Shown one piece after another: positions 1-8,439 of a DNA stretch of 64,000 nucleotides. Position 1 is the first letter of the stretch. Every line of letters starts with the position of its first letter. This stretch comes from an uncultured Porphyromonadaceae bacterium (GTDB lineage Bacteria > Bacteroidota > Bacteroidia > Bacteroidales > Muribaculaceae), in assembly GCA_902461565.1 (NCBI GenBank), contig CABPYL010000007.1, forward strand, positions 29,321 to 93,320. Reading direction: 5' to 3'. The notes beneath the pieces were generated by a model, which saw only the letters and a program-made list of their open reading frames with translations, was not told where the DNA came from and did no database searches. The position numbers and the translations under genes were made by a program.

Positions 1-868
1 CGGCCATATCGGCGTAATGATCGCCTTTTTCAGCGAAGAAAACTGTGGCGGCGTCGGGGTCGGTCTGGCTTACGGACATGATTTCGGTGGAATAGTTGGC
101 AATGAGAGCTTCGGCTTTTTCTTCCCAGTAGTTTCCGTACTGCTCAACGAGCGCGGGGTCTTTGAGGAAGAACTTGTTGTGTGCCTGTACGGTGAAGAGG
201 ACAGCCTGTGCTACGAACAGGAGCACAACGATGCTGGTCCACCAGCATCCGATTTTCTTGAGACGTTTGATCCAGATGTCGTTGTTCCATCCGCATGTCT
301 GGAACATGGACCAGAAGCCGTGGTTCATGTGGAACCAGAGGGCGATGAAGCCGATGATGTAAACCACGGGAGTCCACCATTTCTCAAAAGCGAGCTGGAG
401 GAAAAGGGTACCCATAGCGGGATCGGCGGGAGCGCCTTCTACCTGCGGGAGGACGTTGAGATCGTGCGAGATGAGCTCCTGAAGCTGCATCTTTGCCCAG
501 AACTGGGTCATATGCACCACGAGGAATGCAAGGATTACGATGCCGAGAACGAGCATATTCTTGGATGCCCACTCAACGCCGGGAGCGGCGCCGGCAATGG
601 CGTAGCGGTCGTTACCGCGGGCCTTGCGGTTCTGGACTGTAAGCCAGAGTGCGTAGATAATGTGGATGATGAACAGAAGGGCAAGGCCCATCGATGCGAC
701 AAGCGCATACCAGTTGGCACCGAGGAACTCGCAAACCATATTATAGGCTGCGGGCCAAATCAGAGCCACCGAGTTCATCAACACGTGAAAAGTTACGAAT
801 AGGACGAGGCATACGCCCGTGATGCACATCACGAACTTCCTTCCTATAGATGAGCTTGTTAACCACAT
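1..868 (-). CDS. Succinate dehydrogenase/fumarate reductase cytochrome b subunit (3' end outside window)
   Basis: This is the membrane anchor that carries haem b and passes electrons between menaquinone and the iron-sulfur subunit of the succinate:quinone oxidoreductase. Reading the minus strand from the ATG at 868 gives an uninterrupted frame of 289 codons to the window edge, beginning MWLTSSSIGRKFVM, typical of the Bacteroides enzyme. Five hydrophobic segments are seen (about residues 12-35, 53-78, 103-123, 163-185 and 209-228), with candidate haem-ligand histidines at 28, 70, 119, 180 and 183. Known Bacteroides homologues end near residue 230 (from memory), so the 59 or more extra residues, hydrophilic and acidic, are unusual. 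The catalytic and FeS subunits should lie beyond the left edge. No stop codon is visible, so the gene is incomplete here. Confidence 0.9.
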   Translation of the reverse strand, partial: MWLTSSSIGRKFVMCITGVCLVLFVTFHVLMNSVALIWPAAYNMVCEFLGANWYALVASMGLALLFIIHIIYALWLTVQNRKARGNDRYAIAGAAPGVEWASKNMLVLGIVILAFLVVHMTQFWAKMQLQELISHDLNVLPQVEGAPADPAMGTLFLQLAFEKWWTPVVYIIGFIALWFHMNHGFWSMFQTCGWNNDIWIKRLKKIGCWWTSIVVLLFVAQAVLFTVQAHNKFFLKDPALVEQYGNYWEEKAEALIANYSTEIMSVSQTDPDAATVFFAEKGDHYADMA

Positions 869-965
869 AAGATGACTGTTTTTTAATGAATTATTAATTG
901 TATGTATTCTTTTGTCGGTTAAATGGAAAAGGAGGACGGCCGTGTACCGCTCTCCGTTTATGTTG

Positions 966-996
966 CAAATTTAAGGAGTTTTCACGTTCCCGCCAA
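966..996 (-). promoter_or_regulatory. Promoter of the cytochrome b operon
   Basis: On the minus strand TAAATTTG (966-973) matches the Bacteroidetes -7 box TAnnTTTG. A weak -33 element TTGG (993-996) lies 19 bp upstream. It would give a leader of about 90 nt before the ATG at 868. Confidence 0.55.
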
Positions 997-1140
997 CTTA
1001 TTGGCGAAAAAATTCAGCAATAATTCAATTTTCATGTTTTTTCATGATTTTTTACCCTGCTGTAAACCGACGGCGATGTTAAGATGTTAGAAAAGCAGGA
1101 TCTCATGTCGGGATTCTTTTAATACTTATTGAATACTGTT

Positions 1141-1665
1141 ATGATTAAAAAAATTCTCGTTGCGGTCCTTGCCGGCATAGCTACAGTATCTGCGGCATCG
1201 GCACAGCGTACCGAAATCACGGCGTCGTATGGCGCTTACACACAGATGGATGCAACAAACATGCACGATGGCTGGAGCCATGTGAACAATGCGTGGGGTG
1301 CTCTTAATCTGGGGGTCAACTTTCGTGTCAACAACAAGATATGGGTAGGTCCGTCGTATACATTCTCGTCAACCACCACCGAGGGCGAGCATCACAGCAA
1401 CATCGCTTATCATGCCGTGATGCTGAACGGACGTTACCACTATTACAGCAACAGTATCGTTAAGCTGTATGCCAAAGTGGGCCTGGGTGTGGAATTCTCT
1501 TACATGCAGCCACGAGGGGGCGACAACTACACCAAAAGCTACTGCGCTTACCAGATTGTACCGCTTGGAGCGCAGGTAGACCTGCAGAACAATTGGGCGA
1601 TGTTTGCCGAGGCCGGCTTCGGCGCCCAGGGTCTGGTGCAGATCGGTTTCAAATGTCGGTTCTGA
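1141..1665 (+). CDS. Small outer-membrane beta-barrel-like protein
   Basis: A 174-residue protein of unknown specific role. It starts with a signal peptide (MIKKILVAVLAG, cleavage after SAASA, around residues 18-19) and continues as alternating polar/aromatic segments ending in a C-terminal aromatic (KCRF), as expected for an eight-stranded outer-membrane barrel of the OmpX/OprF-N type. The frame opens at a TTG (1129), but the ATG at 1141 gives a clean signal peptide and is preferred. It is monocistronic: a hairpin terminator follows at 1712-1749 and the flanking gene on the left is divergent. Function beyond surface localisation cannot be read from the sequence. Confidence 0.7.
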   Translation: MIKKILVAVLAGIATVSAASAQRTEITASYGAYTQMDATNMHDGWSHVNNAWGALNLGVNFRVNNKIWVGPSYTFSSTTTEGEHHSNIAYHAVMLNGRYHYYSNSIVKLYAKVGLGVEFSYMQPRGGDNYTKSYCAYQIVPLGAQVDLQNNWAMFAEAGFGAQGLVQIGFKCRF

Positions 1666-1711
1666 CGAAAATATAAAGTCTTAAAATTTCCAGTCCTTTA
1701 AAAACGTATAA

Positions 1712-1749
1712 ACAGGCTGCGCTGTAACCTTGGTTATGGCACAGCCTGT
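1712..1749 (+). terminator. Terminator after the small barrel gene
   Basis: ACAGGCTG (1712-1719) pairs perfectly with CAGCCTGT (1742-1749). The inner TAACC/GGTTA also pairs, and a T-rich run (aattatttt) follows. The distance from the stop at 1665 is 46 bp. Confidence 0.75.
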
Positions 1750-1804
1750 AATTATTTTATGTATCCGGAACTTAATCCTATATTATAAGTATTATAAGCG
1801 GCGC

Positions 1805-1835
1805 CTTGCCGGATGAAAAAAAATGAGTATTTTTG
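1805..1835 (+). promoter_or_regulatory. Promoter of the DUF4491 gene
   Basis: CTTG (1805-1808), 19 bp, then TATTTTTG (1828-1835), a good match to TTTG-N19-20-TAnnTTTG. The -7 box covers the upstream TTG at 1833, so translation must begin later; the ATG at 1851 is therefore chosen. Confidence 0.65.
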
Positions 1836-1850
1836 TGGAAAATATCAGCT

Positions 1851-2150
1851 ATGTTAGAATTACTGGATTTCGAAGGGCTTGCGATAGGCCTTGCCACATT
1901 TCTTATAATCGGAGTGTTTCATCCCTTAGTTATAAAAGGAGAATACTATTTCGGCGTTGGCTGCTGGTGGGCGTTTCTTGTCGGCGGCCTTATTATGTGC
2001 GCCGTCTCTTTGTTCACCCACGGGGTTGTGTCGATATTGTGCGGTGTTGTGGCATTCTCGTGCTTCTGGTCGATACTTGAGGTTTTTGAGCAGCGAGAGC
2101 GCGTCCGCAAAGGTTGGTTTCCGGCGAATCCGCGACGAAAGGACAAATAG
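1851..2150 (+). CDS. DUF4491 family small membrane protein
   Basis: A 99-residue integral membrane protein of the Bacteroidetes family DUF4491 (MLELLDFEGLAIGLATFLII and HPLVIKGEYYFG are typical of the family). Three hydrophobic segments are visible at about residues 9-26, 38-59 and 61-80. The C-terminus is short, basic and probably cytoplasmic (RKGWFPANPRRKDK). No catalytic residues are apparent and the family function is unknown to me. The gene has its own promoter, which fixes the start at 1851 rather than at the TTG at 1833, and lies 137 bp upstream of asd. Confidence 0.8.
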   Translation: MLELLDFEGLAIGLATFLIIGVFHPLVIKGEYYFGVGCWWAFLVGGLIMCAVSLFTHGVVSILCGVVAFSCFWSILEVFEQRERVRKGWFPANPRRKDK

Positions 2151-2226
2151 AGTCTTTTTGGTTCCACACATCGCAGATTGTAATGCAGATATTTTGTGCG
2201 TGGGAGCGATATTGAAATATTTTTAG

Positions 2227-2234
2227 TAATTTTG
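2227..2234 (+). promoter_or_regulatory. -7 box upstream of asd
   Basis: TAATTTTG followed by CAGC, a strong Bacteroidetes -7 match 54 bp before the asd ATG. No convincing TTTG lies at the -33 distance. Confidence 0.5.
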
Positions 2235-2287
2235 CAGCTTGAACATAAATTTAACGCAAAACAACTGAAAATATATCGCATTAGAGA

Positions 2288-3304
2288 ATGAAAGTAGCTA
2301 TCGTGGGCGCCTCTGGCGCTGTTGGTCAGGAATTTCTGAATGTATTGGGCGCTTCGTCGCTTGCTATTGAAGAATTACGGCTTTTCGGGTCGCAGCGCAG
2401 TGCCGGCCGACGATATACTTTCCGCGGAGAGCCGACGCAACCCGTTCAGGTGCTCGGAGCCGACGAGCATGCCTTCGACGGCATCGATTTCGCATTTGTT
2501 TCGGCGGGAGGCGATGTATCCAAACAGTATGCCGGTTTTATCACAAGCGGAGGTGCAATAATGATAGACAATTCCAGTGCTTTCCGCATGGACGACGATG
2601 TACCTCTGGTAGTGCCGGAGATTAATGGCGAAGACGCTCTCGACGCTCCGCGCAATATTATCGCCAATCCGAACTGCACGACAATCCAGATGGTTGTCGC
2701 ACTCAAACCGATAAACGACATTTCGCCTATACGGCGCGTGCATGTCGCCACATATCAGGCTGCCAGCGGCGCAGGGGCTTCCGGAATAGAGGAACTGCAT
2801 GCGCAGACGGAGCAGGTTGTGCGCGGCGAGGAACCGGTGGCAAAAAAATTTGTCAGTCAGTTAGTATACAATCTCATACCCCATATCGATACTTTCACCG
2901 ATAACGGTTACACGCGCGAGGAGATGAAGATGTACAACGAGACGAAGAAAATTATGCACGCTCCCGATCTCGATGTAAGTGCCACATGTGTGCGAGTTCC
3001 TGTGGAACGTGCCCACAGCGAGGCAATCTGGGTGGAAACTGAACGCCCTGTCAGCGTCTCCGAGGCCCGTTCGGCCTTTGCCGCTGCCGACGGTGTGGTG
3101 CTTGTGGACCGTCCCGAAGCTCTCGGATACCCCATGCCGAAGGATGCCGCCGGAACCGATCCCGTATATGTCGGCCGCATTCGTGCCGATCTTACCAACC
3201 CTAACGGGCTGTCGTTCTGGGCGGTGGCCGACCAGATACGCAAAGGCGCTGCCCTCAATGCGGTGCAGATAGCTGAATATATTGTCGCACACCGTAAGGA
3301 ATAA
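2288..3304 (+). CDS. asd: Aspartate-semialdehyde dehydrogenase
   Basis: Catalyses NADPH-dependent reduction of aspartyl-4-phosphate to aspartate semialdehyde, the branch point to lysine/diaminopimelate, threonine and methionine. The 338-residue cytoplasmic protein has the N-terminal Rossmann motif GASGAVGQEF (residues 8-17), the catalytic cysteine C130 in NPNCTT, Q157 in YQAASGAG, and the RVPVERAHSE block with H243 near the C-terminal half. These are diagnostic and the length is normal. It is the first gene of an apparent three-gene operon (28 bp to the antiporter). A -7 box lies 54 bp upstream. Confidence 0.95.
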   Translation: MKVAIVGASGAVGQEFLNVLGASSLAIEELRLFGSQRSAGRRYTFRGEPTQPVQVLGADEHAFDGIDFAFVSAGGDVSKQYAGFITSGGAIMIDNSSAFRMDDDVPLVVPEINGEDALDAPRNIIANPNCTTIQMVVALKPINDISPIRRVHVATYQAASGAGASGIEELHAQTEQVVRGEEPVAKKFVSQLVYNLIPHIDTFTDNGYTREEMKMYNETKKIMHAPDLDVSATCVRVPVERAHSEAIWVETERPVSVSEARSAFAAADGVVLVDRPEALGYPMPKDAAGTDPVYVGRIRADLTNPNGLSFWAVADQIRKGAALNAVQIAEYIVAHRKE

Positions 3305-3332
3305 CCTTTAGAAAGTTCAGACACCGCAAAAG

Positions 3333-5474
3333 ATGATTCCGCTCGTCCATCAGGCACTTGTAACCGAGCCGGTCCAGATATTCTTTATTGTTCTGGCCAT
3401 CATCCTTTTTGCGCCTCTGCTTCTCAACAAACTCAAGATTCCGCACATCATCGGAATGATTGTGGCGGGTGTTGTCATCGGGCCTTATGGCTTCGATGTC
3501 CTCGACCGCGACACATCCTTCAATATCTTCGGACAGGTTGGCCTGCTGTACCTTATGTTCCTGGCTGGTCTGGAGATAGATATGTATCATCTGCGTCTTA
3601 ATCTTCGCCGCGGCATGCTGTTCGGTGCCCTCACGTTGCTTATTCCTCTGGTAATGGGTGTGCTTACGAGCGTGTATTTGCTTGGCGTTGATTGGGATAC
3701 AGCGTGTCTGCTCGGTGCCATGTACGCTTCGCACACACTTCTGGCCTATCCTGTGGCTGCCCGTTTCGGCCTTACCAAGGCAGCACCGGTGCTTATTGCG
3801 ATTGTAGGTACGATAATTGCCGTAGTGGGTGCGCTACTTGTGCTAGCCGGTGCCGTGAGCGTGCGGCAGGAAGGATATTTCAATGTCTCGGCCATAGTGC
3901 TGCTCATTGTTAAATTGGGCATATGGGTGGGCGTGCTTCTGTATGCCTACCCGCGTCTTGCCCGCTATTTCTTTAAGAAATTCAGCGATAAGGTAACGCA
4001 GTATGTGTTTGTGCTCGTTCTTGTTATGTTCGCGGCATGCTCTGCGCAGTTCATCGGTCTGGAACCGGTACTCGGCGCTTTCTTCGCAGGATTGTTGCTG
4101 AACCGTTATATTCCCTTCTCGTCGCCGCTTATGAGTTCTATCGAATTCGTAGGCAACGCCCTGTTTATACCTTACTTTCTTATAAGTGTGGGTATGATGA
4201 TTAATGTGCGCGTATTCGGCGACATGTCCACTCTGCGCATGGCCGGCATAATGCTTGCCGTAGCTTTGGTGAGCAAGTGGCTGCCTGCGTGGATTGCGCA
4301 GAAGGTGTATGGCTTCGATGCCGACAGCCGCAAGGTTATGTTCGGCCTCACTGCTGCACATACGGCAGTAGCGTTGGCTGTTGTGAGTGTCGGTTACAAT
4401 ATGGACATGTTTGACGAAAGCATTCTCAACAGCACTATCGCTGTCATCCTTATCACCTGTGGCATCGCACCTCTGATTATGACAGGAGCATCTGCCCGTC
4501 TTAGCGTCGGCATGCTCGAAAGCGACCCCATGAACGCAGGGGGCAAGTTCACCCGAAACAATAATTCGCTTATAGGTGTGGCCAACCCGGTTACGACGCC
4601 TGCGCTCGTAGAACTGGCCGTGCTTATGCGTAACACACGCGGCAGCCACAACTTTTATGCCCTGCACGTGCGCAACGACAATACCAAGGCTGCCAAATCA
4701 TTGTCGTATAATTCGCTCAATGCCGCCCGCAAGACTGCCGCAGCCGCCGATACGGTGATAGAAACGCTCGACCGTTACGACCTCAATACCGTTACCGGCG
4801 TACTGAATGCCATAGAGGAACGCGACATAACCGAGATTATCCTTGGAATGCACCGGCGCAACACTGTAATAGATTCGTTTTACGGCAACAAGGTTGACCA
4901 GCTGCTGCGCAGCACAAACCGCATGATAATGATTGCCCGTTGCTTTATTCCCGCGGGAACAATCACTCGTGTGGTTGTATGGGTGCCCAAAGGAGCGCAG
5001 TACGAGAGCGGATTCAACCGTTGGGTGCGGGCAGTATCGCGCCTCACCCGTCAGGTAGGCTGCCGCATAATCTTCTGTTGCCCCGGCGAGCTTCAGCCAT
5101 ATATCCGCGGCGTAATATACTCCGAGAACTACGGAATCCGCTGCGAGTTCCGGACAACCGAGACCTACGAGGATCTTATCCTGCTGTCCAACAAGGTGCT
5201 GGACGACGATCTGTTCGTTCTCATCGGTGCGCGTCCTCAGTCGGTGTCATATACATCGCAGATGGCCGAGATACCATCGTTTCTGCAACGTTACTTCGCC
5301 AATAATAATCTGATGATAATTTATCCCGAGCAGTTTGGTGCTGCGCCGGTGCTGACCTCGTTCACCGACCCGCTGATGTCCGACATTGCACAGCCTCCAA
5401 CGGCAATCATGCGGAAGCTTAGCAACTTTCTTATGCGTATGGTGGGGCGCCTGCGCGGAATAATCAGGAAATAA
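3333..5474 (+). CDS. Cation:proton antiporter (CPA2/Kef-like) with C-terminal USP-like domain
   Basis: A 713-residue inner-membrane protein expected to exchange Na+ or K+ for protons. Residues 1 to about 395 form the Na+/H+ exchanger domain with about twelve hydrophobic helices; the family signatures GPYGFDVL, FLAGLEIDM and GAFFAGLLLNR are visible. Residues from about 425 to 690 are soluble and resemble a universal-stress-protein-like regulatory domain (LVELAVLMRNTRGSHNFYAL onward), an arrangement common in Bacteroidetes CPA2 transporters. The ion specificity is not determinable from sequence. It lies 28 bp after asd and 2 bp before the methyltransferase, so the three genes are probably co-transcribed. 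Confidence 0.9.
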   Translation: MIPLVHQALVTEPVQIFFIVLAIILFAPLLLNKLKIPHIIGMIVAGVVIGPYGFDVLDRDTSFNIFGQVGLLYLMFLAGLEIDMYHLRLNLRRGMLFGALTLLIPLVMGVLTSVYLLGVDWDTACLLGAMYASHTLLAYPVAARFGLTKAAPVLIAIVGTIIAVVGALLVLAGAVSVRQEGYFNVSAIVLLIVKLGIWVGVLLYAYPRLARYFFKKFSDKVTQYVFVLVLVMFAACSAQFIGLEPVLGAFFAGLLLNRYIPFSSPLMSSIEFVGNALFIPYFLISVGMMINVRVFGDMSTLRMAGIMLAVALVSKWLPAWIAQKVYGFDADSRKVMFGLTAAHTAVALAVVSVGYNMDMFDESILNSTIAVILITCGIAPLIMTGASARLSVGMLESDPMNAGGKFTRNNNSLIGVANPVTTPALVELAVLMRNTRGSHNFYALHVRNDNTKAAKSLSYNSLNAARKTAAAADTVIETLDRYDLNTVTGVLNAIEERDITEIILGMHRRNTVIDSFYGNKVDQLLRSTNRMIMIARCFIPAGTITRVVVWVPKGAQYESGFNRWVRAVSRLTRQVGCRIIFCCPGELQPYIRGVIYSENYGIRCEFRTTETYEDLILLSNKVLDDDLFVLIGARPQSVSYTSQMAEIPSFLQRYFANNNLMIIYPEQFGAAPVLTSFTDPLMSDIAQPPTAIMRKLSNFLMRMVGRLRGIIRK

Positions 5475-5476
5475 GC

Positions 5477-6289
5477 ATGAACCTGACAGAACTCACAACG
5501 CTGGAGCATCCCGGGGCAAGAATGTTTGCTACCCTTACCGAGGCGCAGCTGCGCAACCGTCTGGAGCCGGACAAAGGTATTTTTATCGCAGAAAGTCCAA
5601 AGGTTATCCGCGTCGCACTTGAGTGTGGTTGCGAGGCTGTCGCGCTGATGTGCGAGCGCAGGCATATACAAGGCGATGCTGCCGATATAATTGCCCGCTG
5701 CGGCGATATACCTGTATACACAGGCTCGCGCGAGTTGCTGTCGCAGCTCACTGGATATGTGCTCACCCGTGGGGTGCTGTGTGCCATGCGCAGGCCTCTG
5801 GTGCCACCCGTTGAGGAACTGTGCAAGAATACGCACAGGCTTGCTGTTATAGACGGAGTGGTGGATACGACCAACATCGGCGCTATTTTCCGGTCTGCTG
5901 CCGCGCTCGGGATAGACGGAGTGTTGCTCACGCCGACATCATGCGACCCGCTGAACCGTCGTGCCGTGCGCGTGTCGATGGGTACGGTGTTCAAATTGCC
6001 GTGGACATATCTGCCTGCCCGGAATCCATATGACGTGCTGCGTGCAAACGGATATAAGACTGTTGCGATGGCGCTTACCGATAATAGTGTGAGCATAGAC
6101 GACCCCGCGGTTGCCGCCGAACCCAGACTTGCCATTGTACTCGGCACAGAGGGCGACGGCCTTGCCCGCGAGGCCATAGAAGGAGCCGATTATGTGGTGC
6201 GCATACCCATGTCGCGAGGCGTGGATTCGCTCAATGTGGCAGCGGCATCGGCAGTGGCATTCTGGCAATTGCGTTTCAATAAATACTGA
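5477..6289 (+). CDS. TrmH/SpoU family RNA 2'-O-methyltransferase
   Basis: Transfers a methyl group from SAM to a ribose 2'-OH of tRNA or rRNA. The 270-residue protein has an N-terminal SpoU substrate-binding-like domain and a C-terminal SPOUT knot. Three family motifs are visible: NIGAIFRSAAALG (motif 1, about 133-145), LGTEGDGL (motif 2, about 220-227) and IPMSRGVDSLNVAAA (motif 3, about 239-253). Target RNA and position are not determinable. The start is 2 bp after the antiporter stop, implying translational coupling. The 3' end overlaps the convergent DUF6808 gene by 14 bp. Confidence 0.9.
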   Translation: MNLTELTTLEHPGARMFATLTEAQLRNRLEPDKGIFIAESPKVIRVALECGCEAVALMCERRHIQGDAADIIARCGDIPVYTGSRELLSQLTGYVLTRGVLCAMRRPLVPPVEELCKNTHRLAVIDGVVDTTNIGAIFRSAAALGIDGVLLTPTSCDPLNRRAVRVSMGTVFKLPWTYLPARNPYDVLRANGYKTVAMALTDNSVSIDDPAVAAEPRLAIVLGTEGDGLAREAIEGADYVVRIPMSRGVDSLNVAAASAVAFWQLRFNKY

Positions 6290-6731
6290 ACGATATACCT
6301 ATGCCTATGTACGGCTGGAAACCGCGCGGAGTTACTCCGTATCCGGCCTGTATGCCTACATTCCACCGCTTTGTTCCGGCGGAGCGGGGCAGGGTATACT
6401 CACGTATATGCCTGGTCATGACGAGACTGTCGAGCGACGGACGGAAGCCGCTCACATACGCCGTATAGTCCGGTCCGGTGTATACGGCCTGTTGCATAGG
6501 AATTTCTACTGTCGCGCTGTCCTGTTTTGTGTTTGCCGTCGTGTCGGCGACGTGAAGCGTTGTCCTCACGGGCCCTCGGGCCTTTATTACCATAACTTCC
6601 GGGGTTACGATACGCACGGTATCGGTGCGCTCGCGATATACAACCTGCTCAGTTCGGGCCGTGCTTCGTCCCAGCCAGAAGGAACCGAATGCCGTGCCGA
6701 GAATCAATATACCTGCCGTAATATTTTTCAT
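6276..6731 (-). CDS. DUF6808 family membrane-anchored protein (phage lysis-module partner)
   Basis: A 151-residue protein with one N-terminal hydrophobic helix (residues 3-20), a charged extracytoplasmic stretch (VYRERTDTVRIV) and a C-terminal glycine-rich segment ending GIGISFSIY. I recognise the family as DUF6808, usually found in Bacteroidales prophages next to an endolysin-type amidase; the function is not established. A spanin-like or holin-accessory role is only inference. The ATG at 6731 overlaps the amidase stop as ATGA, a sign of translational coupling, and is preferred over the longer upstream frame. The 3' end overlaps trmH-like by 14 bp. No other phage genes are nearby. Confidence 0.7.
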   Translation of the reverse strand: MKNITAGILILGTAFGSFWLGRSTARTEQVVYRERTDTVRIVTPEVMVIKARGPVRTTLHVADTTANTKQDSATVEIPMQQAVYTGPDYTAYVSGFRPSLDSLVMTRHIREYTLPRSAGTKRWNVGIQAGYGVTPRGFQPYIGIGISFSIY

Positions 6732-7321
6732 GTCCTGTGCAGTGTAAAATAGTCGGATATTCCTTCGGTATGTAGAGCGACAATTGTGGCGATGCCTTCC
6801 GGCGACGCCAAAAATGCCGCGTCGGCACGGTTGTCGTGAAACATATTCTCGGTAAGGACTGCCGGACAGTGTGTATCGCGGCATATCGCGAGATTCGCTC
6901 TGTTGAACATTTCCGGCGGCGAGAACCTGTTACCCAAAAGATGATGTGTGCTTGCGCGCCGGAACAGGCATCGTGCAAGATTCTCCGATTCGGCAGAAGC
7001 GCCCGCGGCAATGAAAACGCTCCATCCGTTGGCATTGCCCCATACCGAACCATCGCCCGAGGCATTTGAGTGCAGCGACACAAGCACGGCATGGGGATGT
7101 CGGAGCCACAGTGCGTTTGCCCTCGCGCACCTCTCCGGCAGGTTGATATCATTTTCCTCCGGCACAAGAAGTACAGATTCTATTCCTTTACCGGCAAGGC
7201 TGCGGCGTAGCTCGCGTGCCGCCGCTCTTGTCCATACCCATTCCTTTACTTTTCCGTCGGGACTACATTTACCGGCTGTTTCCCGGCCATGACCGTTGTC
7301 GATTATAACATATTCTTCCAT
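6728..7321 (-). CDS. N-acetylmuramoyl-L-alanine amidase (Amidase_3)
   Basis: A zinc amidase that cleaves the bond between MurNAc and L-Ala in peptidoglycan. The 197-residue protein has the expected ligand pattern: H11 in IDNGHG, an acidic residue around 27, H84 in SLHSN, and the catalytic glutamate E158 in VLTENMF. There is no signal peptide, so like phage endolysins it would need a holin or SAR-type release. The start at 7321 is used because it begins directly with the first Amidase_3 strand; the longer frame from 7345 begins within the promoter box. It is followed by DUF6808 with an ATGA overlap, reproducing a Bacteroidales prophage lysis pair without the phage. Confidence 0.85.
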   Translation of the reverse strand: MEEYVIIDNGHGRETAGKCSPDGKVKEWVWTRAAARELRRSLAGKGIESVLLVPEENDINLPERCARANALWLRHPHAVLVSLHSNASGDGSVWGNANGWSVFIAAGASAESENLARCLFRRASTHHLLGNRFSPPEMFNRANLAICRDTHCPAVLTENMFHDNRADAAFLASPEGIATIVALHTEGISDYFTLHRT

Positions 7322-7342
7322 AGTGTGTTTTTTTACGCACTG

Positions 7343-7350
7343 CAAAGTTA
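7343..7350 (-). promoter_or_regulatory. -7 box of the amidase operon
   Basis: TAACTTTG on the minus strand, 21 bp upstream of the ATG at 7321. No clear TTTG at -33. Confidence 0.45.
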
Positions 7351-7473
7351 TCCGATGTATGTGGCAGATTATCAGGTATCTGCCGGATGTTGATATTTAT
7401 ATCTTTTTAACAATCGCCGTGGCGTCATATTTGTTTTAAGAATACTACGATTCAACTTATTTATTCAAGATTT

Positions 7474-8328
7474 ATGCTACGTTACATTTCTAAGATTTTG
7501 ACAGCTTTTCTGTTGATGCTTCTCTCTCCGGCAGGAATGAGGGCCGGAACGAACGACGCAGTAATAGTGCTGAATACTGTTGATATTACCGAAGTACAGA
7601 TCGATACCTCTTTTATGGCCGAAATACGCCCCGCTCTCAGTAAAGGGGTGCCACCGAGCATTTATTCGTTGCCGTATTCATTGACAACGAACGTTCCGCA
7701 GTGGCATCGTCTGTGGATAAATACGGCAGTACTGAGCGGCGCATTTGTTGGCACGTTGCTGGTGCTTGAATGTCTGCCCGAGGACGCAACTACATGGAAC
7801 AGGGCCGCATTGCAGAAAGATCCACCCTACAAACGCTGGTTTGATTTTGTATTCCGCAAGGGGCCTGAGTGGGATCACGATAAATTTGTATTCAATTATG
7901 TGCTTCATCCCTATGCAGGTGCGGCCTACTTTATGGCAGCGCGCAGTTGCGGCTTTAATTTCTGGCGATCGTTTCTATATAGTGCGATAATATCCAACAT
8001 AGGGTGGGAATTCGGAATAGAAGCGTGCATGGAGCGTCCGTCGTACCAGGACCTGGTGATAACGCCAGTAGTAGGCAGCCTTATAGGCGAGATGTTCTAC
8101 AGGCTGAAGCGAGGAATCGTGCGAAACGGGTACACTCTTGGAGGCAGTCCCGTGCTCGGAAATGTGGTGGCATTTCTCATCGACCCTGTAAACGAGGTGG
8201 TGAATCTTTTCCGCGGCAGCGACACGCGAGGGCTGTATAAAAGAGACGGGAGGCCGGCCATAGAGTCGGTATTTGTTCCGAAAGTAGGGCGCGGGTCGTT
8301 TGGTTTCACACTCTCCTGCACTTTTTGA
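7474..8328 (+). CDS. DUF3943 domain-containing protein
   Basis: A 284-residue protein of family DUF3943, whose function is unknown to me. It has a signal peptide (MLRYISKILTAFLLMLL, cleavage near residue 24) and a hydrophobic helix at about 75-95. The conserved block HDKFVFNYVLHPYAGAAYFM (about 131-150) is the hallmark of the family; further on come GWEFGIEACMERPS and a C-terminal FGFTLSCTF. Repeated hydrophobic stretches suggest an envelope protein. It is monocistronic and ends 111 bp before the serine-hydrolase operon. Confidence 0.8.
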   Translation: MLRYISKILTAFLLMLLSPAGMRAGTNDAVIVLNTVDITEVQIDTSFMAEIRPALSKGVPPSIYSLPYSLTTNVPQWHRLWINTAVLSGAFVGTLLVLECLPEDATTWNRAALQKDPPYKRWFDFVFRKGPEWDHDKFVFNYVLHPYAGAAYFMAARSCGFNFWRSFLYSAIISNIGWEFGIEACMERPSYQDLVITPVVGSLIGEMFYRLKRGIVRNGYTLGGSPVLGNVVAFLIDPVNEVVNLFRGSDTRGLYKRDGRPAIESVFVPKVGRGSFGFTLSCTF

Positions 8329-8400
8329 GCAGCGTTTTGTACAAATTCTCTACAAAGTTGCTACAAAACGGTGAAATCGGTTGAATCGGCCTCTGGGACT

Positions 8401-8432
8401 ATTGCAGGGCATATTTTTAATTACTAAGTTTG
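8401..8432 (+). promoter_or_regulatory. Promoter of the serine hydrolase/glycosyltransferase operon
   Basis: ATTG (8401-8404), 20 bp, TAAGTTTG (8425-8432). The -7 box ends only 7 bp before the ATG at 8440, so the transcript would have almost no leader. Confidence 0.65.
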
Positions 8433-8439
8433 CGCCGCA

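Noticed and set aside
17..802. Plus-strand open frame of 261 codons
   Set aside because: It lies opposite the clear cytochrome b gene, and its composition mirrors the codon bias of that gene.
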